In this document: positions 27,903-37,568 of the stretch, piece by piece
How the letters are laid out: each line of letters begins with the position of its first letter
Position numbering within the stretch: the stretch's first letter is position 1
Source: Rhodobacteraceae bacterium HLUCCO18
GTDB lineage: Bacteria > Pseudomonadota > Alphaproteobacteria > Rhodobacterales > Rhodobacteraceae
Reading direction: 5' to 3'
Assembly: GCA_001314805.1 (NCBI GenBank)
Contig: LJSY01000018.1
Location: 1-64,000 of the forward strand
Length of the DNA stretch: 64,000 nucleotides
Program-made: the position numbers and the translations under genes
Notes under the pieces: generated by a model
Databases searched by the model: none
What the model saw: only the letters and a program-made list of their open reading frames with translations
What the model was told of the DNA's origin: nothing

Positions 27903-30885
27903 ACCGGAAGCCGGGGGCGCGCCGCGCCTTTACGCAACGCCACTGGGCGTGGATTTCTGCGCCGCGCTGATCGAGGGGCTGGACGACCGTCTTTCCGGGC
28001 AGCCGCCCGAGGCCATCGCGCAGGTCGAGATCCTTGTCGCCAACGCGCGCATGCTGCGGCGGCTTCAGTCGCTTTATCTCGCGCGCGGGCCGGGGTTCCT
28101 GCCGCGCCTCAGGACCGTGGCGGGCCTGTCCGAGGCCTCCGATCTCGCCGGTCTGGAGCCCGCGATGCCGCCGCTCAGGCTGCGCCTGAAACTGGCCGAT
28201 CTGGTGCGGCGGCTGATCGACCGCGACCCGGAGCTTGCGCCGCGCTCCGCCATCTACCCGCTGGCCGACAGCCTTGCCGACCTCATGGGCGAGATGTTCG
28301 AGGAACGGGTCACGCCCGAGGCGATCGCGGGGCTCGACATGGGCGCGCAATCGGGCCACTGGGCGCGCAGTCAGGCGGTGCTTGGCGTGGTCGAGGACTT
28401 CTTCGGCGCGGACGCCGCCCTGACGTCCGAGGCGCGTCAGGCGCGTCTCGTCGACCGGTTGACGCGGCAATGGGCGGACGCGCCGCCCGATCATCCCGTC
28501 GTGATCGCGGGCTCCACCGGATCGCGCGGGGCGACGGCACGGCTCATGGACGCGGTGTCGCGCCTGCCGCAGGGGGCGGTGATCCTGCCGGGGCTCGACC
28601 GGGACATGCCCGCAGAGGTCTGGGCGCAGCTGACCGAGGGGCGGCGCAGGCCCGGTCTGGGCGGTGAGGATCATCCGCAATACCGGTTGGCCCGCGTGGC
28701 CGGCGCGGCCGGTCTGTCGCCCGCCGCCATTCCCGACTGGGCCCCGTCCTTCACGCCCGCCAGCGCCGCGCGGAACCGGCTTGTCTCGCTGGCGCTGCGG
28801 CCGGCGCCGGTCACCGACCAGTGGCGCGAGGAGGGGCCGCGGCTCAAGGGCCTGTCCGAGGCGCTGCGGACTGTCACCTACCTGGAGGCGCCGAACCCGC
28901 AGACCGAGGCCACGGCGATCGCTTTGGGCCTTCGCGAAGCCGCCGAGAAGGGCACCCGCGCCGCGCTGGTAAGCCCCGACCGAAACCTCACACGGCAGGT
29001 CGCGGCCGCGCTGGACCGCTGGAACATCACCCCCGATGACAGCGCCGGCGAACCGCTGGGCCTGACCGCGCCGGGGCGGTTCCTGCGGATGGTGGCCGAG
29101 GCGCTGACCGGCCCGCTCACCTCCGAGGCGCTGGTGGCGCTCTTGTCCCATCCGCTCTGCCATAGCGGCGCGGATCGCGGCGATCACCTGCGGTTTGCCC
29201 GCGAGTTCGAGCTGAAGGCGTTGCGCGGCAAGGTCGCCAGTCCAACGCCCGCCGATCTGAACGCCTGGGCCGCCACGGTCTCGGCGGCGGACCGCGACAA
29301 CGCGGCGGCCTGGGCGGACTGGGTGGCCGCGACGCTTCTCGGGCCGCGCGCACCGGGTCCGCTCTCCTTCGAGGCGCGCGTCACGGCTCATGTCGCGATG
29401 GCCGAGGCGCTTGCGGTCGGGCCGGGGCTGGCGGGGTCGGGCGCCCTTTACGAGAAGGATGCGGGCGCAGCGGCGCGCACGCTGATCGACGACCTGATAT
29501 CCGAGGCATCGGTCGGCGGGCCCATGTCGGCGCGGGACTACGCCGATTTCTTCACCGCGCTCGCCGCCGACCGCGAGGCGCGTTCCGTCCTGCGCCCGCA
29601 TGCGCTGATCCAGATCTGGGGCACGCTGGAGGCGCGTGTGCAGGGGGCGGAGCTTCTGATCCTCGCGGGTCTCAATGACGGCATCTGGCCCGCCGCGCCC
29701 GGCCCGGATCCGTGGTTGAACCGGTCGCTGCGCGATGCGGCGGGCCTGCGCCTGCCCGACCGGGTGATCGGCCTCTCGGCGCATGACTTCCAGCAGGCTG
29801 TCGCCGCGCCCGAGGTCTGGCTATGCCGCGCGCGGCGCGACGCCGAGACGGATACCGTGCCCTCGCGCTGGCTGAACCGCCTGACCAACCTGTTGAGCGG
29901 GGCGAGCGCGGAGTCCGAGCAGGCTCTTGCCGACATGAAGGCGCGGGGCGACCGCTGGGTCGTGATGGCCGAGGCGCTGATGCGCCCCGCTGAGGCCGCC
30001 ACGCCCGCGCCGCGCCCGGCCCCCGCGCCGCCCGCCGCAGCCCGGCCCACGGAGATCAGCGTCACCGATGTGGAGGACCTCGTGCGCGACCCGTACAAGG
30101 TCTACGCACGCCGCGTCCTCGGGTTGCGCCCGCTCGACCCGCTCCGCCCGCAGCCGGATGCAGCACTTCGGGGGTCCGCGTTACACGAGATCCTCGACCG
30201 GTTCACGGCGGCCTTCCCCGATGCGCTGCCGGAGGGGGCGGAGGGCGTGCTTCTCGGCCTCGCCGACCACGTGCTTGCCGAACAGGCGCCGTGGCCCGCG
30301 GCGCGACGGCTCTGGCATGCGCGGCTTGCGCGGGTGGTGCCGTGGTTCCTGCGGACCGAAGGCGAACGCCGCGCCTTCGCCGCGCCATGGCTCCGCGAGG
30401 CCAAGGGCCGCTGGACCGTGCCCGGCTTGCCCCATGCCCGCGCCGTGACGCTGGTGGGCAAGGCCGACCGGATCGACTTGCTGTCCGACGGGCGCATCGC
30501 GATCTACGATTACAAGTCCGGCAAGCCCCCCACCCAGAAGGAGGAGCGGAGCTTTGCCAAGCAGCTCTGGCTCGAGGCCGCGATGGCCGCCGACGGGGCC
30601 TTCGGCGAGGCGGGGCCGCTGGAGACCGCGCGCATCACCTATATCGGGCTGGGCGCGAGCCCCGTGGTCGTGGCCCATGACCCGACCCGCGACCAGATCG
30701 AAACGCTGAAGGCCGAGTTCCGCCAGCTTCTGGCCCATTTCCTCGACCCGGAGACCGGTTTCCCGTCGCGCCGCGCGGTCAAGACCACGCGCTTTGCGGG
30801 CGATTACGACCAGCTCGCCCGCTATGGCGAATGGGACGAGACCGAGACCCCCCTGCGCCAGCCAGTCGGGGATCACGCGCCATGA
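27886..30885 (+). CDS. addB: double-strand break repair helicase-nuclease subunit AddB
   Basis: 999 residues. AddB partners AddA in the alphaproteobacterial counterpart of RecBCD, processing double-strand ends for RecA. The N-terminus shows only a degenerate helicase fold (RLYATPLGVDFCAALIEGL) without a clear Walker A, as usual in this lineage. The C-terminal RecB-type nuclease site is visible: LHEILDRFTAAFPDAL, GKADRIDLLSDGRIAIYDYKSGK (Asp and Lys in IAIYDYKSGK), then KQLWLEAAM. The ATG at 27886 lies inside the end of murU. The stop overlaps addA by ATGA. The usual Fe-S cysteines of Bacillus AddB are not evident. Confidence 0.92.
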   Translation: MTQLFEPEAGGAPRLYATPLGVDFCAALIEGLDDRLSGQPPEAIAQVEILVANARMLRRLQSLYLARGPGFLPRLRTVAGLSEASDLAGLEPAMPPLRLRLKLADLVRRLIDRDPELAPRSAIYPLADSLADLMGEMFEERVTPEAIAGLDMGAQSGHWARSQAVLGVVEDFFGADAALTSEARQARLVDRLTRQWADAPPDHPVVIAGSTGSRGATARLMDAVSRLPQGAVILPGLDRDMPAEVWAQLTEGRRRPGLGGEDHPQYRLARVAGAAGLSPAAIPDWAPSFTPASAARNRLVSLALRPAPVTDQWREEGPRLKGLSEALRTVTYLEAPNPQTEATAIALGLREAAEKGTRAALVSPDRNLTRQVAAALDRWNITPDDSAGEPLGLTAPGRFLRMVAEALTGPLTSEALVALLSHPLCHSGADRGDHLRFAREFELKALRGKVASPTPADLNAWAATVSAADRDNAAAWADWVAATLLGPRAPGPLSFEARVTAHVAMAEALAVGPGLAGSGALYEKDAGAAARTLIDDLISEASVGGPMSARDYADFFTALAADREARSVLRPHALIQIWGTLEARVQGAELLILAGLNDGIWPAAPGPDPWLNRSLRDAAGLRLPDRVIGLSAHDFQQAVAAPEVWLCRARRDAETDTVPSRWLNRLTNLLSGASAESEQALADMKARGDRWVVMAEALMRPAEAATPAPRPAPAPPAAARPTEISVTDVEDLVRDPYKVYARRVLGLRPLDPLRPQPDAALRGSALHEILDRFTAAFPDALPEGAEGVLLGLADHVLAEQAPWPAARRLWHARLARVVPWFLRTEGERRAFAAPWLREAKGRWTVPGLPHARAVTLVGKADRIDLLSDGRIAIYDYKSGKPPTQKEERSFAKQLWLEAAMAADGAFGEAGPLETARITYIGLGASPVVVAHDPTRDQIETLKAEFRQLLAHFLDPETGFPSRRAVKTTRFAGDYDQLARYGEWDETETPLRQPVGDHAP

Positions 30886-33800
30886 CCGGGACGATGAACG
30901 ACGCCACACGCGCCCAGGTCGCGGCGGCCGCGCCCGACGTCTCCACATGGCTATCGGCCAATGCCGGGAGCGGCAAGACGCGGGTGCTGACGGATCGCGT
31001 CGCGCGGCTGCTTCTGGATGAGGTGCCGCCGGAGCGCATCCTGTGCCTGACCTACACCAAGGCCGCCGCGATGGAGATGCAGAACCGCCTGTTCGGGCGC
31101 TTGGGCAAATGGGCGATGACGCCCGAGGATGATCTGCGGAGCGCGCTCGCCGATGTGGGGGTCCCGGCCGAGCGGCTGACGCCGGATCTTCTGTCGCGAG
31201 CGCGCACGCTGTTCGCGCGCGCCATCGAGACGCCGGGCGGGCTCAAGATCCAGACGATCCACTCCTTCTGCGCCTCCGTCCTGCGCCGCTTTCCGCTGGA
31301 GGCCGGCGTCAGCCCGGGCTTCACCGAGATCGACGAACGCGTGCAGGGACGCCTGATTGCGGACCTTCTGGACGAGATGGCCGAGGACCCCGCCCGCAGC
31401 AGCGCCATCGACGCGGTCGTGCCCTATCTCGGCGACGAGGACGGCATCATGAAGCTTGCCCGCGACGTCGCCGGCAAGGCGGAGGCTTTCGCCCCGCCGC
31501 TGAACTGGGACGGTGTCTGCGCGGCGATTGGGATCGATCCGGGGCTGACGGAGGAAAACCTGATCGCCCGGACGCTTACCGGTGGCGAGGCGGACCTTTG
31601 CACAAAGCTGCTTCCCGGCCTGAATCCCGACTACTCGATGCACAAGACTGCCTGCCGCGTCCTTGCCGATTTCAACTGGGACACGCCATCGCTGGATGAC
31701 ATCGCCGGGTTGGAAGCCTCCTTTCTCGCGGCGCCGGATGCGAAAACGGCTCCTAACGCACCGAGGAAGCAGATCCTCGGCAACAAGGGCGTACTGGCGG
31801 CCATGGGTGACGATATCGATGCGCTGGAGGATTTCGCTTGCCGCCTCGCGGAAGCGCGCCCCCTGCGCACCGGTCTTCTGAACGCGCGCAAGACCCACGC
31901 GCTCCATGTCTTCGCCACGGCCTTCCTGCCCGCCTATGCCGCCGCCAAGACCGAACGCGGCTGGCTCGATTTCGACGACCTGATCGGGCGCACGCGGCAG
32001 CTGCTCCGCGCGCCGGATATCGCGCAATGGGTGTTGTTCCGGCTCGACGGCGGCATCGATCACATCCTCGTGGACGAGGCGCAGGACACCAGCCCCGCGC
32101 AATGGGACATCGTCAAGCGGCTGGCCGAGGATTTCGCGGCCGGCGAGGGCGCGCGGACGGACGTGAACCGGACGATCTTCGTCGTGGGGGACAAGAAACA
32201 GTCGATCTATTCCTTCCAGGGCGCCGATCCGGAAGGCTTCGACCGGATGCGCGATCATTTCGACGACCGGCTGAAGGGCGCGGGCCTGCCGTTGCAGGCG
32301 GCCGACCTGCTCTATTCCTTCCGCTCCGCGCGGCCGATCCTCGATCTCGTGGACACGGTCTGCGGGCCGGAACGGCCTACGCAGGTCGGCGGGAATCTGG
32401 AGCACAAGGCGTTTTTCGCGGAGCGGCCGGGGCGCGTGGACCTCTGGCCCGTGGTGCCGCCCGCCCCGGGGGGCGAGGACCTCGCCTGGTGCGATCCGCA
32501 GGACCTGTTGGGGGTCGATCACCACTATGCCGTGCTGGCCAAGACGCTGGCCGACCGCCTGCACGTCATGCTCCATGACGACCGCCCGGAGATCGTGACC
32601 GACAAGAGCCGGCGCCCGGTGGAGGCGGGCGACATCCTGATCCTCGTGCGCAGCCGGTCCCCGCTTTTCCGGCAGATCATCGCGGCGCTCAAGGCGCGCG
32701 GGCTGCCCATCGCCGGTGTCGACCGCAGCGCGCTGACCGCGCCTTTGGCGGCGCAGGACCTCCTGTCGCTGATGCGGTTCCTCGCCACGCCGGAGGACAG
32801 CCTTTCGCTTGCCGAAGTGCTCCGTTCGCCGATCGGTGGCTGGAGCGAGGATGACCTGTTCCGCCTGTCCCACGGCCGGAAAGGCTACCTCTGGGAGGCG
32901 CTCCGCAACCGCGCGGAGGAGCGTGTCGACTGGACCGAAACCCACGCCATGCTGCGCGATCTGCGCAACGAGGCGGAGTTCAAGCGGCCCTACGACCTGC
33001 TCGAACGGGCGCTGGTCCGCCACGATGCCCGTCGCCGCCTGATCGCGCGGCTCGGCGGCGAGGCCGAGGACGGGATCGACGCGATGCTGTCTCAGGCGCT
33101 GGCCTATGAGCGCATGGAGGTTCCGAGCCTCACCGGCTTCATCGGCTGGCTGGAAGCCGGCGAAGTCACGGTGAAGCGCGACCTCGCGCAGGCGAAGGGC
33201 CAGATCCGTGTGATGACCGTGCATGGCGCGAAGGGGCTGGAGGCGCCCGTCGTCATCCTGCCCGACACCGGCGTCGCGAGGGGCGGGGGGCGTGGCGCGC
33301 GGCTTGTCCGCGACGGCGACGGGCCCGTCTACTGGCCGACCTCGCGCGCGGAGGCGGCGGACCCCGTGCGTGCCGCGCTGGACGCGGCCGACGACCGCGA
33401 CCGGGCCGAGCGCAACCGGCTGCTCTACGTGGCGCTGACCCGCGCCGAAAGCTGGCTGATCGTCGCCGCCGCCGGCAACCTGACCGACGATCCCGGGAAG
33501 CGAGCGGCGACATGGTACGGCGCGGTCGAGGCCGGCCTTCAGGATCTGGGGGCCGAACCGCTCCACGTGCCGGGGCTGGAGGGCGAGGGACTGAGGCTGC
33601 AGAGCGGCACCTTTGCCCATGCCGGGCCATCCGCGCAACGCCCTGCCTCCGAGGAACACGCGGCGGCGCTGCCCGAATGGGCCACGCAACCGGCGGCCCC
33701 CGTGCTGCGCGACACGCCGGCGCTGAGCCCCTCGGACCTTGGCGGCGACAAGGTTCTGCCCGGCGTCCCGGAGGCCGCGCTGGGGCGCGGTGCGCTCCGT

Positions 33801-34301
33801 CGCGGGCGGCTGGTCCACCTGATGCTGGAGCATCTGCCAAACGTGCCCCCGCCGGGCTGGCGCGATGCGGCCCCCCGGATCGCCGCGCTCGAGGCACCGG
33901 ACGTTTCCGACCCCGAGCTGGCCGAGGTCCATGCCGAGGCGGAACGCGTCCTCACCGCGCCCCACCTTGCCCATGTCTTCGCGCCCGGCACGCTGGCCGA
34001 GGTCGCGCTTCATGCCGACAGCCCGGTGCTGGGCGGCACGGTGCTGGGCACGATCGACCGGCTGATCGTCGGGCAAGGGCGCGTGCTGGCCGTCGATTTC
34101 AAGACCAACGCGGAGGTGCCGGTCCGGCCCGAGGACGTGCCCGAGGGGCTGTTGCGCCAGATGGGGGCCTATGCCGAGATGCTGCGCGCCATCTATCCCG
34201 GGCGCGAGATCGCCACGGCGATCCTGTGGTCGCGAACGGCGACGCTCATGGAACTTCCCGACACGCTCGTGATGGAGGCGCTGGGCCGCGCGGCACCGTG
34301 A
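30882..34301 (+). CDS. addA: double-strand break repair helicase-nuclease AddA
   Basis: 1139-residue UvrD/RecB-type 3'-5' helicase with a nuclease tail. Walker A is SANAGSGKTRVL. Further helicase motifs are RILCLTYTKAAAMEM, KIQTIHSFCASVLRRFP, LVDEAQDTSPAQWDIV, VGDKKQSIYSFQGADP, VMTVHGAKGLEAPVVILPD and LLYVALTRAESWL. The C-terminal nuclease has LGTIDRLIVGQGRVLAVDFKTN with the Asp-Lys pair in LAVDFKTN. All motifs are intact and the length is normal. It overlaps addB by 4 bp and is followed by trxA, which has its own candidate promoter. Confidence 0.96.
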   Translation: MTGTMNDATRAQVAAAAPDVSTWLSANAGSGKTRVLTDRVARLLLDEVPPERILCLTYTKAAAMEMQNRLFGRLGKWAMTPEDDLRSALADVGVPAERLTPDLLSRARTLFARAIETPGGLKIQTIHSFCASVLRRFPLEAGVSPGFTEIDERVQGRLIADLLDEMAEDPARSSAIDAVVPYLGDEDGIMKLARDVAGKAEAFAPPLNWDGVCAAIGIDPGLTEENLIARTLTGGEADLCTKLLPGLNPDYSMHKTACRVLADFNWDTPSLDDIAGLEASFLAAPDAKTAPNAPRKQILGNKGVLAAMGDDIDALEDFACRLAEARPLRTGLLNARKTHALHVFATAFLPAYAAAKTERGWLDFDDLIGRTRQLLRAPDIAQWVLFRLDGGIDHILVDEAQDTSPAQWDIVKRLAEDFAAGEGARTDVNRTIFVVGDKKQSIYSFQGADPEGFDRMRDHFDDRLKGAGLPLQAADLLYSFRSARPILDLVDTVCGPERPTQVGGNLEHKAFFAERPGRVDLWPVVPPAPGGEDLAWCDPQDLLGVDHHYAVLAKTLADRLHVMLHDDRPEIVTDKSRRPVEAGDILILVRSRSPLFRQIIAALKARGLPIAGVDRSALTAPLAAQDLLSLMRFLATPEDSLSLAEVLRSPIGGWSEDDLFRLSHGRKGYLWEALRNRAEERVDWTETHAMLRDLRNEAEFKRPYDLLERALVRHDARRRLIARLGGEAEDGIDAMLSQALAYERMEVPSLTGFIGWLEAGEVTVKRDLAQAKGQIRVMTVHGAKGLEAPVVILPDTGVARGGGRGARLVRDGDGPVYWPTSRAEAADPVRAALDAADDRDRAERNRLLYVALTRAESWLIVAAAGNLTDDPGKRAATWYGAVEAGLQDLGAEPLHVPGLEGEGLRLQSGTFAHAGPSAQRPASEEHAAALPEWATQPAAPVLRDTPALSPSDLGGDKVLPGVPEAALGRGALRRGRLVHLMLEHLPNVPPPGWRDAAPRIAALEAPDVSDPELAEVHAEAERVLTAPHLAHVFAPGTLAEVALHADSPVLGGTVLGTIDRLIVGQGRVLAVDFKTNAEVPVRPEDVPEGLLRQMGAYAEMLRAIYPGREIATAILWSRTATLMELPDTLVMEALGRAAP

Positions 34302-34312
34302 TCCGCGCCGCC

Positions 34313-34341
34313 TTGACGAGGTCTGGGGGGGTCCATAGGTT
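34313..34341 (+). promoter_or_regulatory. candidate sigma-70-type promoter for trxA
   Basis: TTGACG (34313-34318), 17 bp spacer, TAGGTT (34336-34341). The -35 matches 5 of 6 positions and the -10 only 3 of 6. It would start transcription about 30 bp before the trxA ATG, allowing expression independent of addBA. Confidence 0.45.
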
Positions 34342-34378
34342 CTGACCCCGACAGTTACCCCTGAGGAGGGCCAGCGAG

Positions 34379-34699
34379 ATGGCAACCGTATCCGTTACCG
34401 ACGCCACGTTCGACGCCGAAGTGCGCCAGTCCGACATTCCCGTCGTCGTCGACTTCTGGGCAGAGTGGTGCGGCCCCTGCAAGCAGATCGGCCCCGCGCT
34501 GGAGGAGCTTTCGGCGGAATACGACGGCCGCGTGAAGATCGTGAAGGTCAACGTGGACGAGAACCCGAACGCGCCCATGCAGCTGGGCGTGCGCGGCATC
34601 CCGGCGCTGTTCATGTTCAAGGGCGGCGAGGTCGTGTCCAACAAGGTCGGCGCGGCCCCCAAGGCAGCGCTTCAGAAGTGGATCGAAGAAGCCGTCTGA
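34379..34699 (+). CDS. trxA: thioredoxin
   Basis: 106-residue thioredoxin with the classic WCGPCKQ active site (Cys31, Cys34), buried Asp in VVVDFWAEW and the cis-Pro segment [12 protein letters not shown]. It is a general cytoplasmic disulfide reductase supporting ribonucleotide reductase, methionine sulfoxide reductases such as the msrC product here, and peroxiredoxins. The ATG follows a GAGGAGGG site. The gene comes after addA and is followed by a weak terminator-like hairpin. Confidence 0.97.
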   Translation: MATVSVTDATFDAEVRQSDIPVVVDFWAEWCGPCKQIGPALEELSAEYDGRVKIVKVNVDENPNAPMQLGVRGIPALFMFKGGEVVSNKVGAAPKAALQKWIEEAV

Positions 34700-34729
34700 C
34701 CCATCAGCGGCTTGCCGGTATCATGAACG

Positions 34730-34760
34730 GGGCGTCTCCGTCGCAGGGGCGCCCTTTCTT
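34730..34760 (+). terminator. possible terminator after trxA
   Basis: GGGCG (34730-34734) pairs with CGCCC (34750-34754) and is followed by TTTCTT. The stem is short and the loop long, so termination efficiency is doubtful. Confidence 0.4.
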
Positions 34761-34826
34761 CATGGCGGAACCCGTGCGCCGGTCTCTGCGTTCGGTTGAC
34801 GTTGTACACCAAAAAGGAGGGACACC

Positions 34827-35738
34827 ATGCCTGCCAAGGACCCGATCAGCAGCGTCAGCCCGTCCACGGGACCCAGCTCCCCGGAGGTCACGGGCATTTA
34901 CGACAGGGACACCGGTTCAATCCAGTATATCGTGGCCTGCCCGGAGACGAAAAAGGCCGCGCTGATCGACGTGGTGCTCGATTTCGACCCCGAGGCCGCG
35001 CGCACCCGCACAGACAGCGCGGAGCACATCCTCGACCTGGCGCAGCGCGCGGGCTACACGATCGAGTGGGTCCTCGACACCCATCCCCATGCCGATCACG
35101 TCATGGCCTCGTCGTGGCTGAAGCAGCACACCGGCGCCCCGAACGCGATCGGCGAGAAGGTGCACCAGATCGCCGATCTCTGGCGTGGCTACTACAACCT
35201 CCCCGATGCGTTCGATCCGGCGGCCGATTTCGACCACCTCTTCGCCGACGGCGACACGTTTTCCATCGGCAACCTCGACGTTCGCGTCCTGCTGTCGCCC
35301 GGCCACACGCTCGGGTCGATCAGCTACATCGTCGGGCAGGACGCGGCCTTCGTCCACGACACCTTCATGCAGCCCGACGTTGGGACGTCGCGGGCCGATT
35401 TCCCCGGCGGGACGGCCTCGGACCTTTACGACAGCCTCATGGCGATCCTCGACCTGCCCGGCGACACGAGGCTGTTCATCGGCCACGATTACGGGGCGTC
35501 CGGCCGCGACGGGCCGGCTTGGGAATCCACGGTGGCCGAACAGGCGCGGGACAACGCGCATATCGGTGGCGGCACCAGCAAGGAGGACTTCATCCGCCTG
35601 CGCGATGAGCGGGACGCGACGCTTCCCCTGCCGGACCGCATGCTGCACGCGCTGCAGATGAACCTGCGCGCGGGTCGTGCGCCCGCGCCCGAGGATGACG
35701 GCCACAGCTACCTCAAGATACCGATGAACCGTTTCTGA
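34827..35738 (+). CDS. metallo-beta-lactamase-fold hydrolase, persulfide dioxygenase-like
   Basis: 303 residues of MBL fold. Metal ligands are visible in DTHPHADHVM (His86, His88, Asp90, His91), LLSPGHTLGSISY, FVHDTFMQPD and LFIGHDYG. The N-terminus GIYDRDTGSIQYIVACP and the region around YDSLMAIL match the ETHE1/SdoA-like group that oxidises glutathione persulfide to sulfite. There is no rhodanese domain. An AAAGGAGGGAC ribosome site precedes the ATG. It follows trxA and ends at a strong bidirectional terminator. Glyoxalase II is the alternative MBL family but fits the N-terminus less well. Confidence 0.82.
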   Translation: MPAKDPISSVSPSTGPSSPEVTGIYDRDTGSIQYIVACPETKKAALIDVVLDFDPEAARTRTDSAEHILDLAQRAGYTIEWVLDTHPHADHVMASSWLKQHTGAPNAIGEKVHQIADLWRGYYNLPDAFDPAADFDHLFADGDTFSIGNLDVRVLLSPGHTLGSISYIVGQDAAFVHDTFMQPDVGTSRADFPGGTASDLYDSLMAILDLPGDTRLFIGHDYGASGRDGPAWESTVAEQARDNAHIGGGTSKEDFIRLRDERDATLPLPDRMLHALQMNLRAGRAPAPEDDGHSYLKIPMNRF

Positions 35739-35757
35739 ACACGCGCCGGACAACGCA

Positions 35758-35787
35758 AAAGGGGCGCCCGGATGGGGGCGCCCCTTT
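35758..35787. terminator. bidirectional intrinsic terminator
   Basis: Perfect 12 bp stem AAAGGGGCGCCC / GGGCGCCCCTTT with a 6-base loop, lying between the convergent MBL-fold and amt genes. The A-run on one side and T-run on the other allow termination in both directions. Confidence 0.85.
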
Positions 35788-35837
35788 CTGGAGTGCGGGC
35801 CCGGGGGAGGATCCGGGCCGCGCTGCAAGCGTGACGT

Positions 35838-37196
35838 TCAGCCCTTGGTGAAGTCCGGATAGGCTTCCATCCCCAGTTCGGACACGTCGAGACCCTCGAG
35901 TTCCGCTTCTTCGGAGACCCGGATGCCCATGACGGCCTTGAGGATGAACCAGACGATCAGCGACAGCACGAAGGTGGTGCCGATGATGGCGACCATGCCC
36001 AGGATCTGCGTGCCGAGCGCCGCCTCGCCGTGGTAGCCACCGGTCAGGACCACCGCCAGCGTGCCCCAGATACCGGCGAAGCCGTGAACCGGGATGGCGC
36101 CGACGACGTCGTCGATCTTCAGCTTGTCGAGCATCGGAACCGTCAGGACCACGATCAGGCCGCCGATGGCGCCGATGATGAGCGCCAGGCCCAGCGACGG
36201 CGCCAGCGGCTCTGCCGTGATCGACACGAGGCCGGCCAGGGCGCCGTTCAGCACCATGGTCAGGTCGACCTTGCCGTAGAAGAGCTGCGTCAGGATCAGC
36301 GCCGAGACGGCGCCGGCGGCCGCGGCCATGTTGGTGTTGGAGAAGATGCGGCTGACGTCGGCGATATCGGCCGCCGAGCCCATGGCCAGCTGCGAACCGC
36401 CGTTGAAGCCGAACCAGCCGAGCCACAGGATGAACATGCCGAGCGTGGCAAGGGCAAGGTTGGAGCCCGGCATCGGGTTGACCTTGCCGTCCTTGTACTT
36501 GCCCAGACGCGGGCCGAGGACGATGGCACCGGCAAGCGCTGCCGCCGCACCACAGGCGTGAACGACCGTCGAGCCTGCGAAGTCCGAGAAGCCCGCTTCG
36601 GACAGCCAGCCGCCGCCCCACTGCCAGGAGGCCGTGAGCGGGTAGATGAAGCCCGTGAGCACGATCACGAAGATCAGGAAAGGCCAGAGCTTGATCCGTT
36701 CGGCAAGCGCACCCGACACGATCGACGCCGTGGCGGCGCAGAACATCAGCTGGAAGATGAAGTCTGACCCGGTCGAGGCGTAGCCCGCGTCATCGGCGGC
36801 TTCGAGGCCCATGTCGTTCAGATAGACGGGCTCCAGCACGCCCCAGGACGGGAAGAGACCCGAGAAGTAGCCTTCGATGGCCCAGTCGCCCAGCGGGTAC
36901 ATCAGGTTGTAGCCGACCAGCCAGTACATGATCGCAGCAAGCGAAAAGAGGCCGACGTTCTTGGTCATCTGCATGGTGACGTTCTTGGACCGCACGAGCC
37001 CGCCTTCGAGCATCGCGAAGCCCGCGGCCATGAAGAACACCAGGAAGCCGCCGATCAGGAACAGCAGGCTGTTGAACATCCAGACGAGTTCTTCGCTGAC
37101 CGCAGGCGGCGCCTCGGCCTCCTGGGCGAAGCCCATCGTGGGCAGAAGCGCGGCTGTCGCCACGGCTGCCAGGGGAAGGAGATATGTCTTGTTCAT
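35838..37196 (-). CDS. amt: ammonium transporter
   Basis: 452-residue Amt channel: a signal peptide ending GFAQEA, then about 11 membrane helices. Landmarks include GFAMLEGGLVRSKN, the conserved DFAGSTVVHACGAAAALAGA with one of the twin pore histidines, NPMPGSNLALATLG, GWFGFNGGS and VHGFAGIWGTLA with the second. It imports ammonium and is blocked by GlnK binding when nitrogen is sufficient. It lies 33 bp downstream of glnK on the same strand, the standard nitrogen-controlled operon, and is convergent with the MBL-fold gene across a strong terminator. Confidence 0.96.
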   Translation of the reverse strand: MNKTYLLPLAAVATAALLPTMGFAQEAEAPPAVSEELVWMFNSLLFLIGGFLVFFMAAGFAMLEGGLVRSKNVTMQMTKNVGLFSLAAIMYWLVGYNLMYPLGDWAIEGYFSGLFPSWGVLEPVYLNDMGLEAADDAGYASTGSDFIFQLMFCAATASIVSGALAERIKLWPFLIFVIVLTGFIYPLTASWQWGGGWLSEAGFSDFAGSTVVHACGAAAALAGAIVLGPRLGKYKDGKVNPMPGSNLALATLGMFILWLGWFGFNGGSQLAMGSAADIADVSRIFSNTNMAAAAGAVSALILTQLFYGKVDLTMVLNGALAGLVSITAEPLAPSLGLALIIGAIGGLIVVLTVPMLDKLKIDDVVGAIPVHGFAGIWGTLAVVLTGGYHGEAALGTQILGMVAIIGTTFVLSLIVWFILKAVMGIRVSEEAELEGLDVSELGMEAYPDFTKG

Positions 37197-37229
37197 GACG
37201 GATTGATCCTTTTCGTGGAAAGCCGCGCG

Positions 37230-37568
37230 TCAGAGCGCGTCGTCGTTGGTCTCGCCCGTCCGGACGCGCACGGCGCTTCCGACATCGAGAACGAAGATTT
37301 TGCCGTCACCGATCTTGTCGGTCTTGGCGGTGGTCTGGATGGTTTCGACCACCTGGTCGGCCATGCCGTCCGCCACGACGATTTCGAGTTTCACTTTCGG
37401 CACGAAATTCACGGCGTACTCGGCGCCACGGTAGATTTCGGTGTGACCGGACTGCGAGCCAAAGCCCTTGATCTCGGTCACCATCATGCCGCGCACGCCA
37501 ATGGAGGTGAGCGCTTCGCGCACCTCCTCAAGCTTGAACGGCTTGATTGCTGCGATGATGAGTTTCAC
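37230..37568 (-). CDS. glnK: nitrogen regulatory protein P-II (GlnK)
   Basis: 112-residue PII trimer subunit. The N-terminus is MKLIIAAIKPFKLEEVREAL, and the T-loop has the uridylylation Tyr51 (YRGAEYAVNFVPK). The ATP/2-oxoglutarate elements KIGDGKIFVLDV and VRTGE are present. GlnK relays nitrogen and energy status and gates Amt. The start is GTG (complement of 37566-37568); its neighbour amt confirms the GlnK rather than GlnB type. The long upstream region carries AT-rich palindromes that look like regulator sites. Confidence 0.96.
   Translation of the reverse strand: MKLIIAAIKPFKLEEVREALTSIGVRGMMVTEIKGFGSQSGHTEIYRGAEYAVNFVPKVKLEIVVADGMADQVVETIQTTAKTDKIGDGKIFVLDVGSAVRVRTGETNDDAL

Noticed and set aside
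30951-34385. Very long open frame antisense to addA
   Set aside because: A GC-rich third-position artefact: the product is Arg/Gly/His-rich with no motif, while addA has all helicase motifs. The same holds for other long antisense frames, such as 27721-29784, 704-2554, 6651-9731 and 56743-59583.
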